Source of the DNA: Symbiodinium natans
Taxonomy: Eukaryota; Sar; Dinophyceae; Suessiales; Symbiodiniaceae
Assembly: GCA_905221605.1 (NCBI GenBank)
Contig: CAJNDS010002565.1
Coordinates: 295,194 to 359,193 of the forward strand
Reading direction: 5' to 3'
DNA length: 64,000 bases
Shown: positions 13,101 to 24,392 of the stretch, one piece after another
How the letters are laid out: every line of letters starts with the position of its first letter
How positions within the stretch are numbered: the first letter of the stretch is position 1
Position numbers and translations under genes: made by a program
Notes under the pieces: generated by a model
The model's input: the letters and a program-made list of their open reading frames with translations, nothing else
Databases searched by the model: none
What the model was told of the DNA's origin: nothing

Positions 13101-16100
13101 GGGTATTTTAGGGATTAATGATTACCGTATTCTTTTGGGGGTAGCAAATAGTAAGATAAGCCCTTTAAAACCTAAACCGCCCCACATGAGGCTAGGGTTT
13201 AATAACTTCTGTTATTGGTGAATGTATCTAAGTGTTCCTTTTGAATATGGGTGGCGTAAATATTGGGTGGTCCTTTGTGGGGAATACAAGGAACCCTAAA
13301 CCCTAACCCCTGAACCCCTAACCCTAACCCCGAAACCCCTAAACCCCTGAACCCTGAACCCTAACCCTAAACCTAACCCCTGATTCCAGGTGCAGAGATG
13401 CATGGGTTCCTTGCAACCCAGCAGCCTGGATCCCGGAATCCGAAGGTTCTTCGGTAGTTTCCTCTAGATGATCCCTTGAGTGCAAGGGCGCTTTTTACCC
13501 TAAACCCTATAATCCCAAACCCTAAACCCTGAACCTAAACCCTAGAACATAAACCCCCCACACACCCTAAAGGATCCCAAGAAGGTACCACCATCGTGAG
13601 AGACCATTGATGGTTTGAAGGTCTTTCTTGGCCCCCAAAGCGCTGGAGAGACTGCATTGCAAGAAACTCATTGAGAACTTATTGCCCCAAGGGTCCTCAG
13701 TAGCCTCATACTCGAAAGTAGGCTTCCACAATTGGAATCACTAATTAACTCCAGCAATAAGGAACTACAGCTAGGTTTGGTATGTGTCCCCCCGTAATTA
13801 TGTTTCTTAGTACCCTTTGGGTGAGATGAAGGGCCTGCACCCGCGGAAGTTGGGGGTTTGTGAAGAGGCAAGGCTGGTTTAGAGTCCTGGGTTTAGGGTT
13901 TTCGGGCCTTGGGTTTTCCGGGTTTAGGGTTTAGGGTTTCGAGTACCTTCTATGAAGAGCGCGCTTTCACGAAAGAGATGCGGGAGGGGTCGAAAGGAGG
14001 CTACCTCCGCTGTTGGAGGTCTTTCCTAGCTTTCCTCAAACCCCTAAGCCTACCCTAAAGGTCCCATGTATCTTATAGTTGCACTTGGTCCCTAAAGCCT
14101 ACTGCACCGTGGTAGCCCCTTCAAGAAGTCCCAAGTATACCCTACATCATAGGTACAGGGTTTAGGGTTTAGGGTTTAGGGTTTAGGGTTGGGTTTAGGG
14201 TTGGGTAGTACCTCGCCTGAGCTCTTTCTATCCTCGTTTGTGGCTCCCTTCTACGCGCGGTGTGGCTCCGCTACAGATCCCTAAGCGATTCCCTTATTCT
14301 CGCCAATAAACGTAATAGCAAATCAAGGTTTTGGGTTTGGGGTTTGGGGGTGGGCTGGGAGTGGTGTCGGCTAGTACCCCCGTGTTGGGGGGGGTCGCCC
14401 CAAGCCCTTTAAGCTGTAGCTTTTTTCCTTTCCAGCATTGGGCCACACAAAATGCCGTGCAGTAAAAGCTGCTTGTTCTGTTGCCGAAAGATCCGGCGGT
14501 GATCCGCGAGCTGTCGTGGGACGAGATGGAGGCCTAAACCTAAACCTTAAGCCCTAACCGCTCAAACCCTAACCTCCAGAGAAGTGTTGGGGGGTTTGCA
14601 TTCGCGTTTTTCGAATGTGCCTCAGCCCCAAAACACCTCAATAGTTTCGGGTTTTTAGGTTTTGGTTAGGGTCCACCCCAAAGCTCAAAACTAATAAATA
14701 AGACGCAAGAATGCCACAGAACTCACTTGCGCCTAGTCAGTTGCGCGAGGAGCTGCCAATCCCCAAGGAACCGCAAGGCTGGGGTGCTTGGTTTAGGGTT
14801 TTAGGGTTAGGGTTTCGGGTTTATGGGTTTTTTTAGGGTTTATGGGTGGGTTAGGGTTTAGGGTTTTAGGGGTTTTTAGGGTTTGGTTTAGGGCTTCGTA
14901 ATCCAGGTTCTGACCGCGAGGGCACCCTATGAAACTCGCACAAGGTTTGTGGTCTTAATAATCCGTCCTCTGCAAGGAGATATGCATACGAATTGTTATT
15001 ACTGTTATTGCTGGTGTAATAAGGCTCCTTTTTGACCTTGGCGAGTGTCTATATGGGGTGTCCTTTGTGGGGATACAGGAATATAAACCCTACTTCAATA
15101 TAGGGAGGGCAGAAGCCGAGCCGAAATCAAATCAGCATCGTCCCTACATTCCTTCTACGGTACGCAACCGAAAAACCAACTGCTCAGAGTCGAACCTCTA
15201 TGCTACCAACCCCTGGTTCTTTCGTTTTAGGTTTTAGGGTTTAGGGTTTAGGGTTTAGGGTTTAGGGTTTAGGGTTTATGGTTTTAGGGTTTCTGCGAAA
15301 CCAAATTCCTTTTTTTGCGGGTCAGTTTGCTGCGCGGGTAGAATCACCACCGGAAGGGTTGAGGCGATGTACGTGAGGCGAACTCCGTGTCTCTAGGGCT
15401 CGGAAGATAGTGCAGCATATTGGCCACGGCGACACCCCACATCCAAATGAGGGCAACCCCTACCCCTACCGTGTAAGTATCTCTGGTCGTGGGGTTCCGT
15501 CATGTTAGAGCTCTCATGCAATTTCCGTAAAGGCTCTAATGCAAGCAACACCCAGCTACGTAAAGTACTTTTTTCGGGGTCTTGGGGGGTCTACGGCACT
15601 CAGCAACAGTTTTGTACCTGGAAGTCCCCAACTCAAACCGTCACCCCCCCTCAAAGAACCAAAGCCTAGGTGCTGCCTGCTAATGGTGGGCTATTCTCTC
15701 AACACCTTCAAAGGTTTTTAGTACTACAAGAAGAAGTAGGCTGTTTGGAATTCTTCAGGTTCGGTTAGGTGACAAGGCAGATCACCTCTTTGCCAGCCTA
15801 ACCAGTACCCACAGCCAACCCATGACCTTAAAAACACCTAACCCCAAACCCTCAACCCCACAACCCAAACCCTGTTCCTGAACCCCAAAAGTTGGGGCTC
15901 CGACTCTGCCTTTACGCCTCCCCCCGCGCAGGGCCCAATTCGTCGGACGCTTAGCGACCCAGGCGCTGGTGGTTATGGGGTTTTGCGGTTCAGTGTGGCG
16001 GGTGTTTGTAGTGATTCTGCTGCCCTTGGTTTTTTTTCAAAGGAAAAACGCTAACAGGGCATATACCGGACTCCGGTTTCCCAAAGCTTGAGAGAACCGG

Positions 16101-17640
16101 TTGGGTTTTTGGGGTTTGGGGATGTTGGGGTCAGGGTTTGGCAGCAGAGTCAAGGTATTTAGGGCAGGGTTCAGGTTTTGAGCTACAAAGCTATAAGCCT
16201 AACTTAATTTATTGGTCTGCAGTGGCCCCCACCTAGGTCCCCATGTCCCCCGAAGAAGACAGCCCTAAACCCCTAGACCCTTGCTAACCCCAAGAGTAGG
16301 CCCCCTCCTTCCTTTGTTTTTTTTGGAGGATAGGTTTACCTTTTACAAGCCCTGCAAGTCGTAGAAGGCAGCCTTTTAATTTCCTATTTCCCTTGGTCTA
16401 TTGTGACCTCGAGCCCAGTCCCCTGCACCTCACACCACCCCCTGCGTTTAGGGTTAGGGTTCGGGTTGAGGGTTCGGGTTCGGGGTTCAAAGGGCACAAA
16501 GTACCTCGCAACGGAGCGGTCCCCACACAATGCAGGCGTTTAGACAGTGGGCTTGAGCAAAGGCTTCTCTAACCGGCATGTATTTCAGCCCCAAAGCCCG
16601 TAATTTCAAGCTAACCCCCAACCCTAAACCCTAAACCCTAAGAAGCCCTAAACTCTAAAAAACCCTAACCCTAAACCCTAAACCTATCTGTCAAAACCGA
16701 GAGACCTTCGGCAAGGGGAACCCAGACCCTCCGCCGGTCTCGCCCGTCTCACCGAGGCACTGAAAGGGCTTGGGCTTTGGTCGTGGTCCTAGTTTAGGGT
16801 TTAGGGTTTAAGGATGTCGTTTTTTAGGGTTTTAGGTGTCATGACTTATAGGGAATCACTAATAGTTTCTTCTTTAAACTTTTCTAGTTTACGTATATAT
16901 GCAATATACAGTACTGGATCCCAGGTTCTACTTCTCCTCATTCCCGTACTAATAACCCTCTAACCCTAAAACCCCTAACCGTAGCAGCACCAAGAAACCT
17001 TCACCTGGAGCCCCGAACATAAGGCCGCAGCCTCATGGCCCAAAGCCGTAAACTCCCCAGCCTCAACTCCAGCAAGCTCCTATATTTGGGACTATGATTT
17101 AGCACTTAGGGTTGTTTTAGGGTTAAGGGTTGGGTCCCAAAGCCAAACCGCTACTTTTCGTTTATAGGTCTCCGACGCTGCCGAGCCGCAACGATAGGTA
17201 GGTTTGTGCTAGGTTTAGGGTTTAGGTTTTAGGGTTTAGGCTACGGAATATAAGGAGTTATCCCTAGGAGGACCTATTATCTTATGCCCCTTACAACCTC
17301 CAACAACCTTACATAGTCCGATATACTACGTAGTCCCGTACGTATACCCTAGGGTCCTTATTCGGGTGTCCCTTAGTTAGGTCATTCCGTGTTTAAAGGG
17401 GTGCTGAAGTCATGGTCCCTTTGGTTTTTTATAGGGTCTAAATGAACGCTTTTTCCGGGCTCTTTTTTTGTTCCCTGACGCGACACATGAGCTTTAGCAA
17501 TGACCGCAGATGCAAGAGTTTCGGAATAATTCCTTTTCCTGGTGGGTGCTTAATTATACTACTATAGCCCCCCAGAGGGCCTGAGCACGTGAAACGTCGC
17601 TGCCGCACTGCGGCAGTAGAATGCTTTGAGCAATCAGATG
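10161..17640. other. gene-poor spacer with scattered degenerate telomere repeats
   Basis: This 7.5-kb stretch consists of short unique segments separated by degenerate TTTAGGG/CCCTAAA patches (for example 12500-12530, 13320-13380, 14158-14210, 15230-15290, 16620-16685). Open frames are all below 80 codons and lack motifs. One MITE-like element is listed separately at 11117-11215. No RNA gene was recognised. Confidence 0.5.
11117..11215. mobile_element. MITE-like element with imperfect inverted ends (family 2)
   Basis: The left end (CCCCCTTATACTACAGTCCT) resembles the ends of the element at 55715-55781. The right end, read on the minus strand, is a diverged version (TAACAGCCCTCAGTAGGG). No transposase is encoded. 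The similarity is moderate, so the exact limits are uncertain. Confidence 0.4.
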
Positions 17641-17654
17641 TCTGCAATTAACCT

Positions 17655-17847
17655 TCAGTCGGTTTGTTGTCGTTCGTTTCGTTCGTTCGGTTCGTGTCGT
17701 TTCGTGTGCGGTGCGTGTGCGTGTGCTGCGCGTGCCGCGTGCGCGTGGCGCGGCCGCGTGCGCGTGCGCGGTGCGCGTGCGCGTTCGCGTGCGCGTGCGC
17801 GTCGCGCGTGCGCGTGCGCGTGCGCGTGCCTGTGTGTGTGTGTGTGT

Positions 17848-17893
<46 letters not shown>

Positions 17894-18842
17894 TGTGTGT
17901 GTGTCTGTGTGTCTCTGTGTGTCTGTGTGTCTGTGTCTCTGTGTGCCTGGTGTCTCTCTGTGTGTCTGTGTTTGTCTCTGTGTTCTGGTGTGTCTCTCTG
18001 GTGTCTCTGTGTGTGTGTCTCTGTGTGTCTCTGTGTGTCTCTGTGTGTCCTGTGTGTCTCGTGTGTCCTCTGTGTGTCTCCTGTGGTGTTCTCTGTGTTG
18101 TCTCTGTGTGTCTTCTGTGTGTCCTCTGTGTGGTCCTCTGTGTGTCTCTGTGTGTCACTCTGTGTGTCTCTTGTGTCTCTGTGTGTCTGTGTGTCTCTGT
18201 TGTCTCGTGTGTCTGTGTGTGGTCGTGTCCTCTGTGTGTCCCTCTGTGTGTGTCTGGGTGTGTCTGTGTGTCTGGTGTTTCTCTGTGTGTCTCTGTGGGT
18301 CTCTGTGTGTGTCTTGGTGTGTCTCTGTGTGTCCTCTGGTGTCTGTGTCTGTGTGTCCTGTGTGTGTCTGTGTGTCGGTGTGTGTCTGTGTGTGTGTCTC
18401 TGTGTGTCTCTGTGTGTCTGTGTGTGTCTGTGGGGTGTCTGTGTGTGTGTGTGGTGTCTCTCTGTGTGTGTGTGTGTGTGTTGTGTCTTCTCTGTGTTTT
18501 GTGTGTGTCTCTGTGTGTGTGTGTGTTGTGTTGTGTGGTGTGGTGTCTGTGTGTGTGTGGTGTGTCTCTGGTGTGTTGGTGTGTGTGTGTCTGTGTGTGT
18601 GTGTGTGTGTTGTGTGTTTTCTGGTGTGTGTGTTGGTGGTTTTCTCTGTGTGTGTGTTGTGTCTCTGTGTGTGTGTTTGTGTCTCTGGGTGTGTGTGTGT
18701 GTCCTCGTGTCCTGTGTGTGTGTGTGTGGTGTGTGTGTGTCTGTGTGTGTGTGTGTGTGTCTTTGTGTGTGTGTCTTTGTGTGTGTGTCTTTGTGTGTGT
18801 GTGTGTGTGTGTCTTTGTGTGTCTTTGTGTGTGTGTGTGTTT
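17655..18842. repeat. 1.2-kb GT-rich simple-sequence tract
   Basis: The tract begins as TTCG repeats (17668-17705), passes into GCGTGC-rich sequence (17705-17830), then GT and GTCTCT repeats to 18842. Long frames are open on both strands (up to 411 codons) only because the repeat lacks stop codons. Their Cys/Val or Thr/His products are not genes. The tract abuts a long TTTAGGG array. Confidence 0.95.
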
Positions 18843-18843
18843 G

Positions 18844-19198
18844 TTAGGGTTTAGGGTTTAGGGTTTAGGGTTTAGGGTTTAGGGTTTAGGGTTTAGGGTT
18901 TAGGGTTTAGGGTTTAGGGTTTAGGGTTTAGGGTTTAGGGTTTAGGGTTTAGGGTTTAGGGTTTAGGGTTTAGGGTTTAGTGTTTAGGTTTTAGGGTTTA
19001 GGGTTTAGGGTTTAGGGTTTAGGGTTTAGGGTTTAGGGTTTAGGGTTTAGGGTTTAGGGTTTAGGGTTTAGGGTTTAGGGTTTAGGGGTTCAGGGCAGGG
19101 TTCAGGGTTTAGGGTTTAGGGTTTAGGGTTTAGGGTTTAGGGTTTAGGGTTTAGGGTTTAGGGTTTAGGGTTTAGGGTTAGGGTTTAGGGTTTAGGGT
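18844..19198. repeat. longest TTTAGGG array in the window, ~50 units
   Basis: An almost perfect (TTTAGGG)n block of about 355 bp with imperfect units only near 18980 and 19083-19105. It begins directly at the end of the GT-rich tract. The length and purity suggest a relatively recent telomere-derived insertion or a fused chromosome end. Confidence 0.95.
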
Positions 19199-20345
19199 GT
19201 GCTGTGATAGGGCGTAGATGCTGTGAAGGTTAGGTTTCGGAACAAGCTCGAAAGCTTCGTGAGGTGCGAAAAGCAGCATTGGCCCGATTGTGGAGGGCCA
19301 TCTAACACTTTCTCCCACCCCACGCCGTCCAAGGCAAAGCCACCCAAACCTATTCCTTTTAGGGTTTAGGCCTAAATTCAGACCAGGGACCAGGCAGTCA
19401 GGGACCGGCCGGCTGTGGGTGGGGCAGGCCCCTGATGTTAGGAGGAGAGTCAAGGGGTCAGGGAGGGGGGCAGCAGGCAGAGCCAGGGTCAGGGGTCGGG
19501 GGGGGAGGGGGCGAGCACCCACCCTGCCTGGACCAGCTTGAGGCCCCCCGCTGGGGCGATCTAAGCTTCAGGGTTTGAGGGAGGTTTGGGTTTAGGGTTT
19601 AGGCTTCAGGGTTCAGGGTCACGGTTTGTGGGGGTCAGGGGTTCAAGGGGCCCTCTCGGGTAGCCTCAACATCTGGACCCACAAGATAACAAAAACCTCA
19701 ACAAGAGGCTCGACAATTCAGGGACCCGAGATCTGAAATCTTAAACCCTCCAAAATCGGTACCCGTTTGGCCATGTGGGGTACCCTTTTTGGGGGCCATT
19801 TACTAACGATTATAGTATTTGGGGGCATTTGAAACCCTAAAGCAGAAACCCGAAACCCTAAACCCCCTTTTTGGGTAAATATCCATGTAGAGAACACAAG
19901 TCCAGGAGCCAATCATCGTCGAGAACGACACCCTCACTGTCAAGGCGGCAGCCTTTGAGGTCTTCATAGGCCCTAATTACAGTGTAGGGTTTAGGGTTTA
20001 GGGTTTAGGGCCCTAAGTTCCCTAAACCATCTAAAGCCAAACCCTAAAGCCAATCTTGCCGTGGTTACGAAAAGCACACCTGAGCTACCCCCCCCCCCCC
20101 CCAAGTCTCTAGACCTCCAAAAGGGCGTTAGGGTTTAGTTTGGGATTTAGGGTTTAGGGTTTAGGGCTTGCTAAGGTTCTGCGCACACCACCACGCGGGA
20201 CGTGTGTTGTGGTGTGCGCCCAGGTTCGACGCGCTCTCCCAACCCACCCACCCACATCTCAACCTTGGGCGGGTTTTGGGTTTTATAATATCGTGTGTAA
20301 GTAGTGGGAAGGGGCGCTGCGGGCCGCTTTTGACCGCATCCTGAG
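19199..20345. other. unique spacer, no supported gene
   Basis: Short overlapping frames (19178-19522 minus, 19290-19541 plus, 19718-19912 minus) carry no motif. A homopolymer C run lies at about 20089-20102, and minor TTTAGGG patches are present. Confidence 0.4.
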
Positions 20346-20850
20346 ATCCAGAGGTTGTTTTGGCGGGTTTAGGGTTTTTTTGCCAGGTGTTCCCAAATTA
20401 TGATGCTTATACCGGGCTTACAAGAACCATAGGTTTATGCCTTGGCCTCCCTTTGGTTGTTGGTCCGGCGCCCTCTCTACGAGTGGGGAAGGTCTGGGAT
20501 TGGTCGAAGGAGACCTTTTGGAAGGATTGTCTGGGGCCTCCTGAAACCTCCTGGGACCCTGCTGACAAGATCCATAGGTTTATGTGTTGGGCTCCCTTTG
20601 GTTTTTGATCCTGGGAGACGATTGGGGGATTTGGGAGGCCCGGTCGAAGGAGGCTTCCTGAAATCCGGACCTTGCTTGCAAGATCCATAGGTTTTTTTTT
20701 GCGGTGTTTCCAAATTACGACGTTTATACGGGGCTTACAAGACCCAGAGGTTTATACCTTGGGCTCCCTTTGGTTTTTGGTCCTGCGCCCTCTTTATGAT
20801 TGGGGAGGGTTTGGGCCCGAAGAAGCCCAGACATTGTCCGAGAATAGTGC
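20346..20850. repeat. diverged direct repeats of a 60-150-bp segment
   Basis: A segment around GGTTTATGCCTTGGCCTCCC / GGGCTCCCTTTGGTTTTTGG recurs near 20428, 20575 and 20747. Each copy is preceded by CAAGA(A/T)CCATAGG or a variant. Copies one and three also share the upstream TCCCAAATTATGATGCTTAT-like sequence. Frames open through it on both strands are attributed to the repeat. Confidence 0.65.
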
Positions 20851-20989
20851 AATGGTGAGGGTGGCTTTAGACGAGAGGCCCCAGTCACACGTAAAATCCT
20901 CGGTTCACAAGCCGTCGACGATGTATAATATCCTCGGTTCAGGTGGTGACAGGCCCAGTCACACGCAAAATCCTCGGTTCAAAGTCGGT

Positions 20990-21605
20990 GACAGGGCCCA
21001 AAAAAGCTCAGAAATGGTCCGGGAGAGGCCCAAAAATGCTCAGAAATGGCGTGGGAGAAGCCCAAAAAGGCTGAAATGGCCCAAACAGGGAGGAGCACAA
21101 AAGGCTCAGAAATGGTCCGGGAGGAGCCTAAAAAGGCCGCCCAAAAAGACGCAGAAATGGTCCGGCAGGAGCCAAAAAAAAGGCTCAAATGCTCAAATGG
21201 GAGGAACCCAAAAGGGCTCAGAAATGATCCGGCAGGAGCCCAAAAAGGCTCAGAAATGGTCCGGCAGACTCAGACATGGTCCGGCTCAGAGATGGTCCGG
21301 CAGGGGGAATGGTCCGGGCAGGAGCCCGAAAAAGGCTCAGAAATGGTCCGACAAGGCCCAAAAAAAACTCAGGAATGGTCCGGGCAGGAGCCCAAAAAGG
21401 TTCAGGAACGGTCCGGGAGGAGCCCAAAAAAGGCTCAGAAAGGGTCCGGAAAAACAGAAAGGCTCAGAAACGGTCCGGGAGAAGCCCAAAAAGGCTCAGA
21501 AATGGTCGAGACTCAGAAATGGTCCGGACAGAGCCCAAAAAAGGCTCAGAAATGGTCCGGCAGTAGCCCAAAAAACGCTCAGAAATGGTCTGGGAAGGCC
21601 CAGAG
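20990..21605. repeat. ~32-bp minisatellite (CAAAAAGGCTCAGAAATGGTCCGG core)
   Basis: About 20 degenerate units of roughly 32 bp share AAAAAGGCTCAGAAATGG and TCCGG(G/C)(A)GGAGCCC. The unit lacks stops in several frames, giving open frames of 318, 224 and 96 codons on the plus strand and shorter ones on the minus strand. The simultaneous openness of frames and the length polymorphism make a real protein unlikely, though not excluded. Confidence 0.8.
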
Positions 21606-22990
21606 CTGGGCCTCGCCTGGACCCTTAGGGGAGGACGCACCAGTGCGGGGTCACTACAAACCGGTAATTCGATCTCTTTGGAGCCAGACTGACGCTGGCA
21701 CACGGGTTAAACCCTTCTAGGCGTGGGCCGCGCTCACCGCGCGCAACGGCCCCGAGCCCTCGCCAGGCTAAGGCTCGGGCTCGTCCGCGGGCCTGTCGCC
21801 ACGCGGTATCGCTCGCCGCAGCTTATCGCAGCGCCCGCGGCTCGCTCCAGTTTAGGGTTTAGGGTTTGGGAACATCAGCAACAGCACACAAATCCTGGCT
21901 CCCTGAAGAAGCTCCATGTGCAACAGGCACTACGTCGCTCTCTTTCACAGCGGTCGCAGTCCTTGCCTCCCCGGGCACTCCACGTCCGAGGCCTGCTGCC
22001 GGCACCAGGTTTAGGGTTTAGGGTTTAGGGTTTAGGGTTTAGGGTTTAGGGTTTAGGGTTTAGGGTTTAGGGTTTAGGGTTTAGGGTTTAGGGTTTAGGG
22101 TAGGTTTCAGGGTTTCAGGGGCCTTCCTTACCTGCGTCCAACGAAACCAGCATTCTTTGAGTTCCTCATGATGTTTTCCTTATGCCCGACGTGAAAGAAG
22201 TGAAGTTTTTTGGGGGGGTGCGGGCAGCTAAAGATTCTGAGTTTGTCTAGCAACCCTAAGCAATAAAACCCCAAACCTTAGAGTTTCAGGGTTTAGGGTT
22301 TGGGGTTTTGGGGTTTGGGGCTCAGGGTTTAGGGTGTAGAGTCGGTTGTGCCAGTACGTGCCCGTGGCTCTATTCTTTGCCACCCCACGCCTGCAGAAGC
22401 GTTTCCCCAAACTAGGGGCACCCCGAAATTACCCCAAACCCTAAAGCCCTAAACCCCAAACCCTAAACCCCAAAAGACTGCAGCTCTCATGATAGGAAGC
22501 CTCCATGAAAAGGGTACAACCCCCCTTCGGGAGCTCTCCACATGTCTCACCTCAAACCACCAAAGCAACGCGCCGATGTGAAGTCCTGGACCCTCCTACC
22601 ATAACACCTGAGGTTTAGGGTTCAGGGTTCAGGGTTTAGGGTTTAGGGTTTAGGGTTTAGGGTTTCGGGTTTAGGGTTTCGGGTTTAGGGTCCAGGAGTG
22701 TGGGGCCTTTTGCTCTTCATCGCCCAAGGCCCATACGAAAAGGTCATGGTGTTGCATACTTTGGGGGCTCGAGAAATCCCTACATGCCCGAACCCCCTGA
22801 ACCCTTAACTGGATCTGCAGACCCCGAGACGGTCGGCGAGGGCACGCCGTCACCGCCGGGGGGGAGAGGTGCGGATCTATGAGGGGGGAGCAGTTGGGGT
22901 TTATAGGTCATTGTTTGGGGTTTCGGCCTTTGGGTTTAGGGTACCCTAAACCCTCAACCCTCAACCTTAGGCCATAAACCCTAAACCCTA
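21606..22990. other. unique spacers around a TTTAGGG array
   Basis: 22009-22102 is a ~13-unit TTTAGGG array. 22615-22690 is a shorter, imperfect block. The remainder has short frames without motifs. Confidence 0.5.
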
Positions 22991-23110
22991 AACCCTAAGC
23001 ACTAAACGCTAAACCCTAAACCCTAAACCCTAAACCCTAAACCCTAAACCCTAAACCCTAAACCCTAAACCCTAAACCCTAAACCCTAAACCCTATAAAC
23101 CCTAAACCCA
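22991..23110. repeat. CCCTAAA array, ~15 units
   Basis: A nearly perfect block of the reverse-orientation telomere repeat, opposite in orientation to the array at 22009-22102, about 0.9 kb away. Confidence 0.9.
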
Positions 23111-24290
23111 AGGTTTAAGTGGTCTGCGGTCTAAGGCTTTCAGGTTTGGGGTTGCGGGGCCGGGGCCTTTAGGGGTTTAGGGCTTGCTTGAAAGCCCCTT
23201 TTGACTTCAAGTAAGTCGGTTTAGGGTTTAGGGTTTAGGGTTTGGGGTTTGGGGTAGTTTACTATAGCCCCAAAGCTTTGGCTTAATTTCTATAACGCCC
23301 AAGGGAATCTTGAAGCTATTTGTGTTATTTGTGTCATTAAGGTTCTAAGGGGAGTATAGGTTTGTACGGTGGGTTATATAGGGAGTATCATTGGGTTTCT
23401 AGGGGATGCGAAATAGACTTACCTAAGTCAAAAGAGCTTCTAAGGAGGGTGTTAGGGTTTAGGGCGCCGCAGGGATTTGGGGCTTTGGGATTTTACGGTG
23501 CAGGGTTCAGGGTTTAGGTTGAAGCAAGGGTGTTATAAGTTATAAGGGTCTCTGTAATTTGATGATGTCCCGTCGGGTTGAAAGTTCAGGGTTTAAGGTT
23601 TCAGGGCTTAGGGTTTAGGGTTTCGGGTTCAGGGTTTGGGCCCTAAACCGTAGTAAACTCAAGCCTTTAGTCCCTGGTATGATGAGGTTCTGTATGATGA
23701 GGCTCAAGACAGGCTGAGTGTTTAGGGTTTAGGGTTTAGGGTTTACCCCTCCCCGGCCCTTGCAGCCAGGTGTCTTGGTCCATCTTCCCCAACGCCATCC
23801 AGGGCAAAGTGAGGACTAGCCGATGCCGTAGACGCGCAGCTTAGGGTTCAGGGTCTACGGTTTAGGGTTCAGGGTAGCCGATGTTAGGCGTATGAGTAGA
23901 ATTTAGGTTTGTTTTTTGTGTTGAAAGTTTCACGGTTTAGAGTGTCCTTCCCTCTCCCTTTTCTAGGCAAGCTTTGACTGGTTGGATCCGGATCTATCTT
24001 CCCTGTTGAATCCAGCGGGTAAGTAACAATGCTTGGGTTCAGGGTCTGGGTCGACTGATACAGAGGAGAAGCAACTCTGGAACCGTTTAGGGTTTAGGGT
24101 TTAGGGTTTAGGGTTCAGGGTTTAGGGTTTAGGGTTTAGAAACAGGACGCGAGCCCACGCCGTACCGGGCGTCCTTTGAGCGCCTGGAGCGTGGAGGACG
24201 TCGTGCAGTGGGTAAAGGAGGCCAGCACAGGAGCCTTGTTAAATTGTTTGGCGAATATGACTATGTAGTACTCATACTGTCTCCTCATAA
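23111..24290. other. gene-poor spacer with telomere-repeat patches
   Basis: Unique sequence with short TTTAGGG blocks near 23220, 23722 and 24086-24140, and the dispersed repeat listed at 23378-23440. No supported gene. Confidence 0.4.
23378..23440. repeat. dispersed repeat A, copy 1
   Basis: Contains GGGAGTATCATTGGGTTTCT and CTAAGTCAAAAGAGC. It aligns in the same orientation with 53679-53745 (GGGAGTATAATCGGGTTTCT, GTAAGTCAAAGGAGC). Old dispersed copies, possibly remnants of a small transposon. Confidence 0.55.
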
Positions 24291-24294
24291 TCTC

Positions 24295-24296
24295 CT

Positions 24297-24335
<39 letters not shown>

Positions 24336-24392
24336 GTAATGCCCCAGCTGCCCTCTTTATCTGTATATATATATATATACATATATAGTATA
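24295..24392. repeat. (TC)n-(TA)n microsatellites
   Basis: (TC)n at 24296-24319 passes into (TA)n, and a second (TA)n lies at 24365-24388. The frame translated through it is an artefact. Confidence 0.9.

Noticed and set aside
15175-15225. tRNA-like fragment (AGTCGAACCTCT then GCTACCAACC)
   Set aside because: Resembles T- and D-arm pieces of a tRNA on the minus strand, but the arms do not pair properly and there is no anticodon arm or acceptor stem.
17626-18861. Three long plus-strand frames (378-411 codons) and one minus-strand frame
   Set aside because: They are translations of GT/GTCTCT simple sequence without stop codons, giving only Cys/Val/Leu or Thr/His/Arg strings.
18844-19198. True chromosome end
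   Set aside because: The TTTAGGG array is followed by 45 kb of further DNA including both repeat orientations, so it is interstitial here.
20672-21720. Frames of 318 and 224 codons rich in Lys/Gly/Pro
   Set aside because: Mostly minisatellite; two overlapping frames are open at once and minus-strand frames too.
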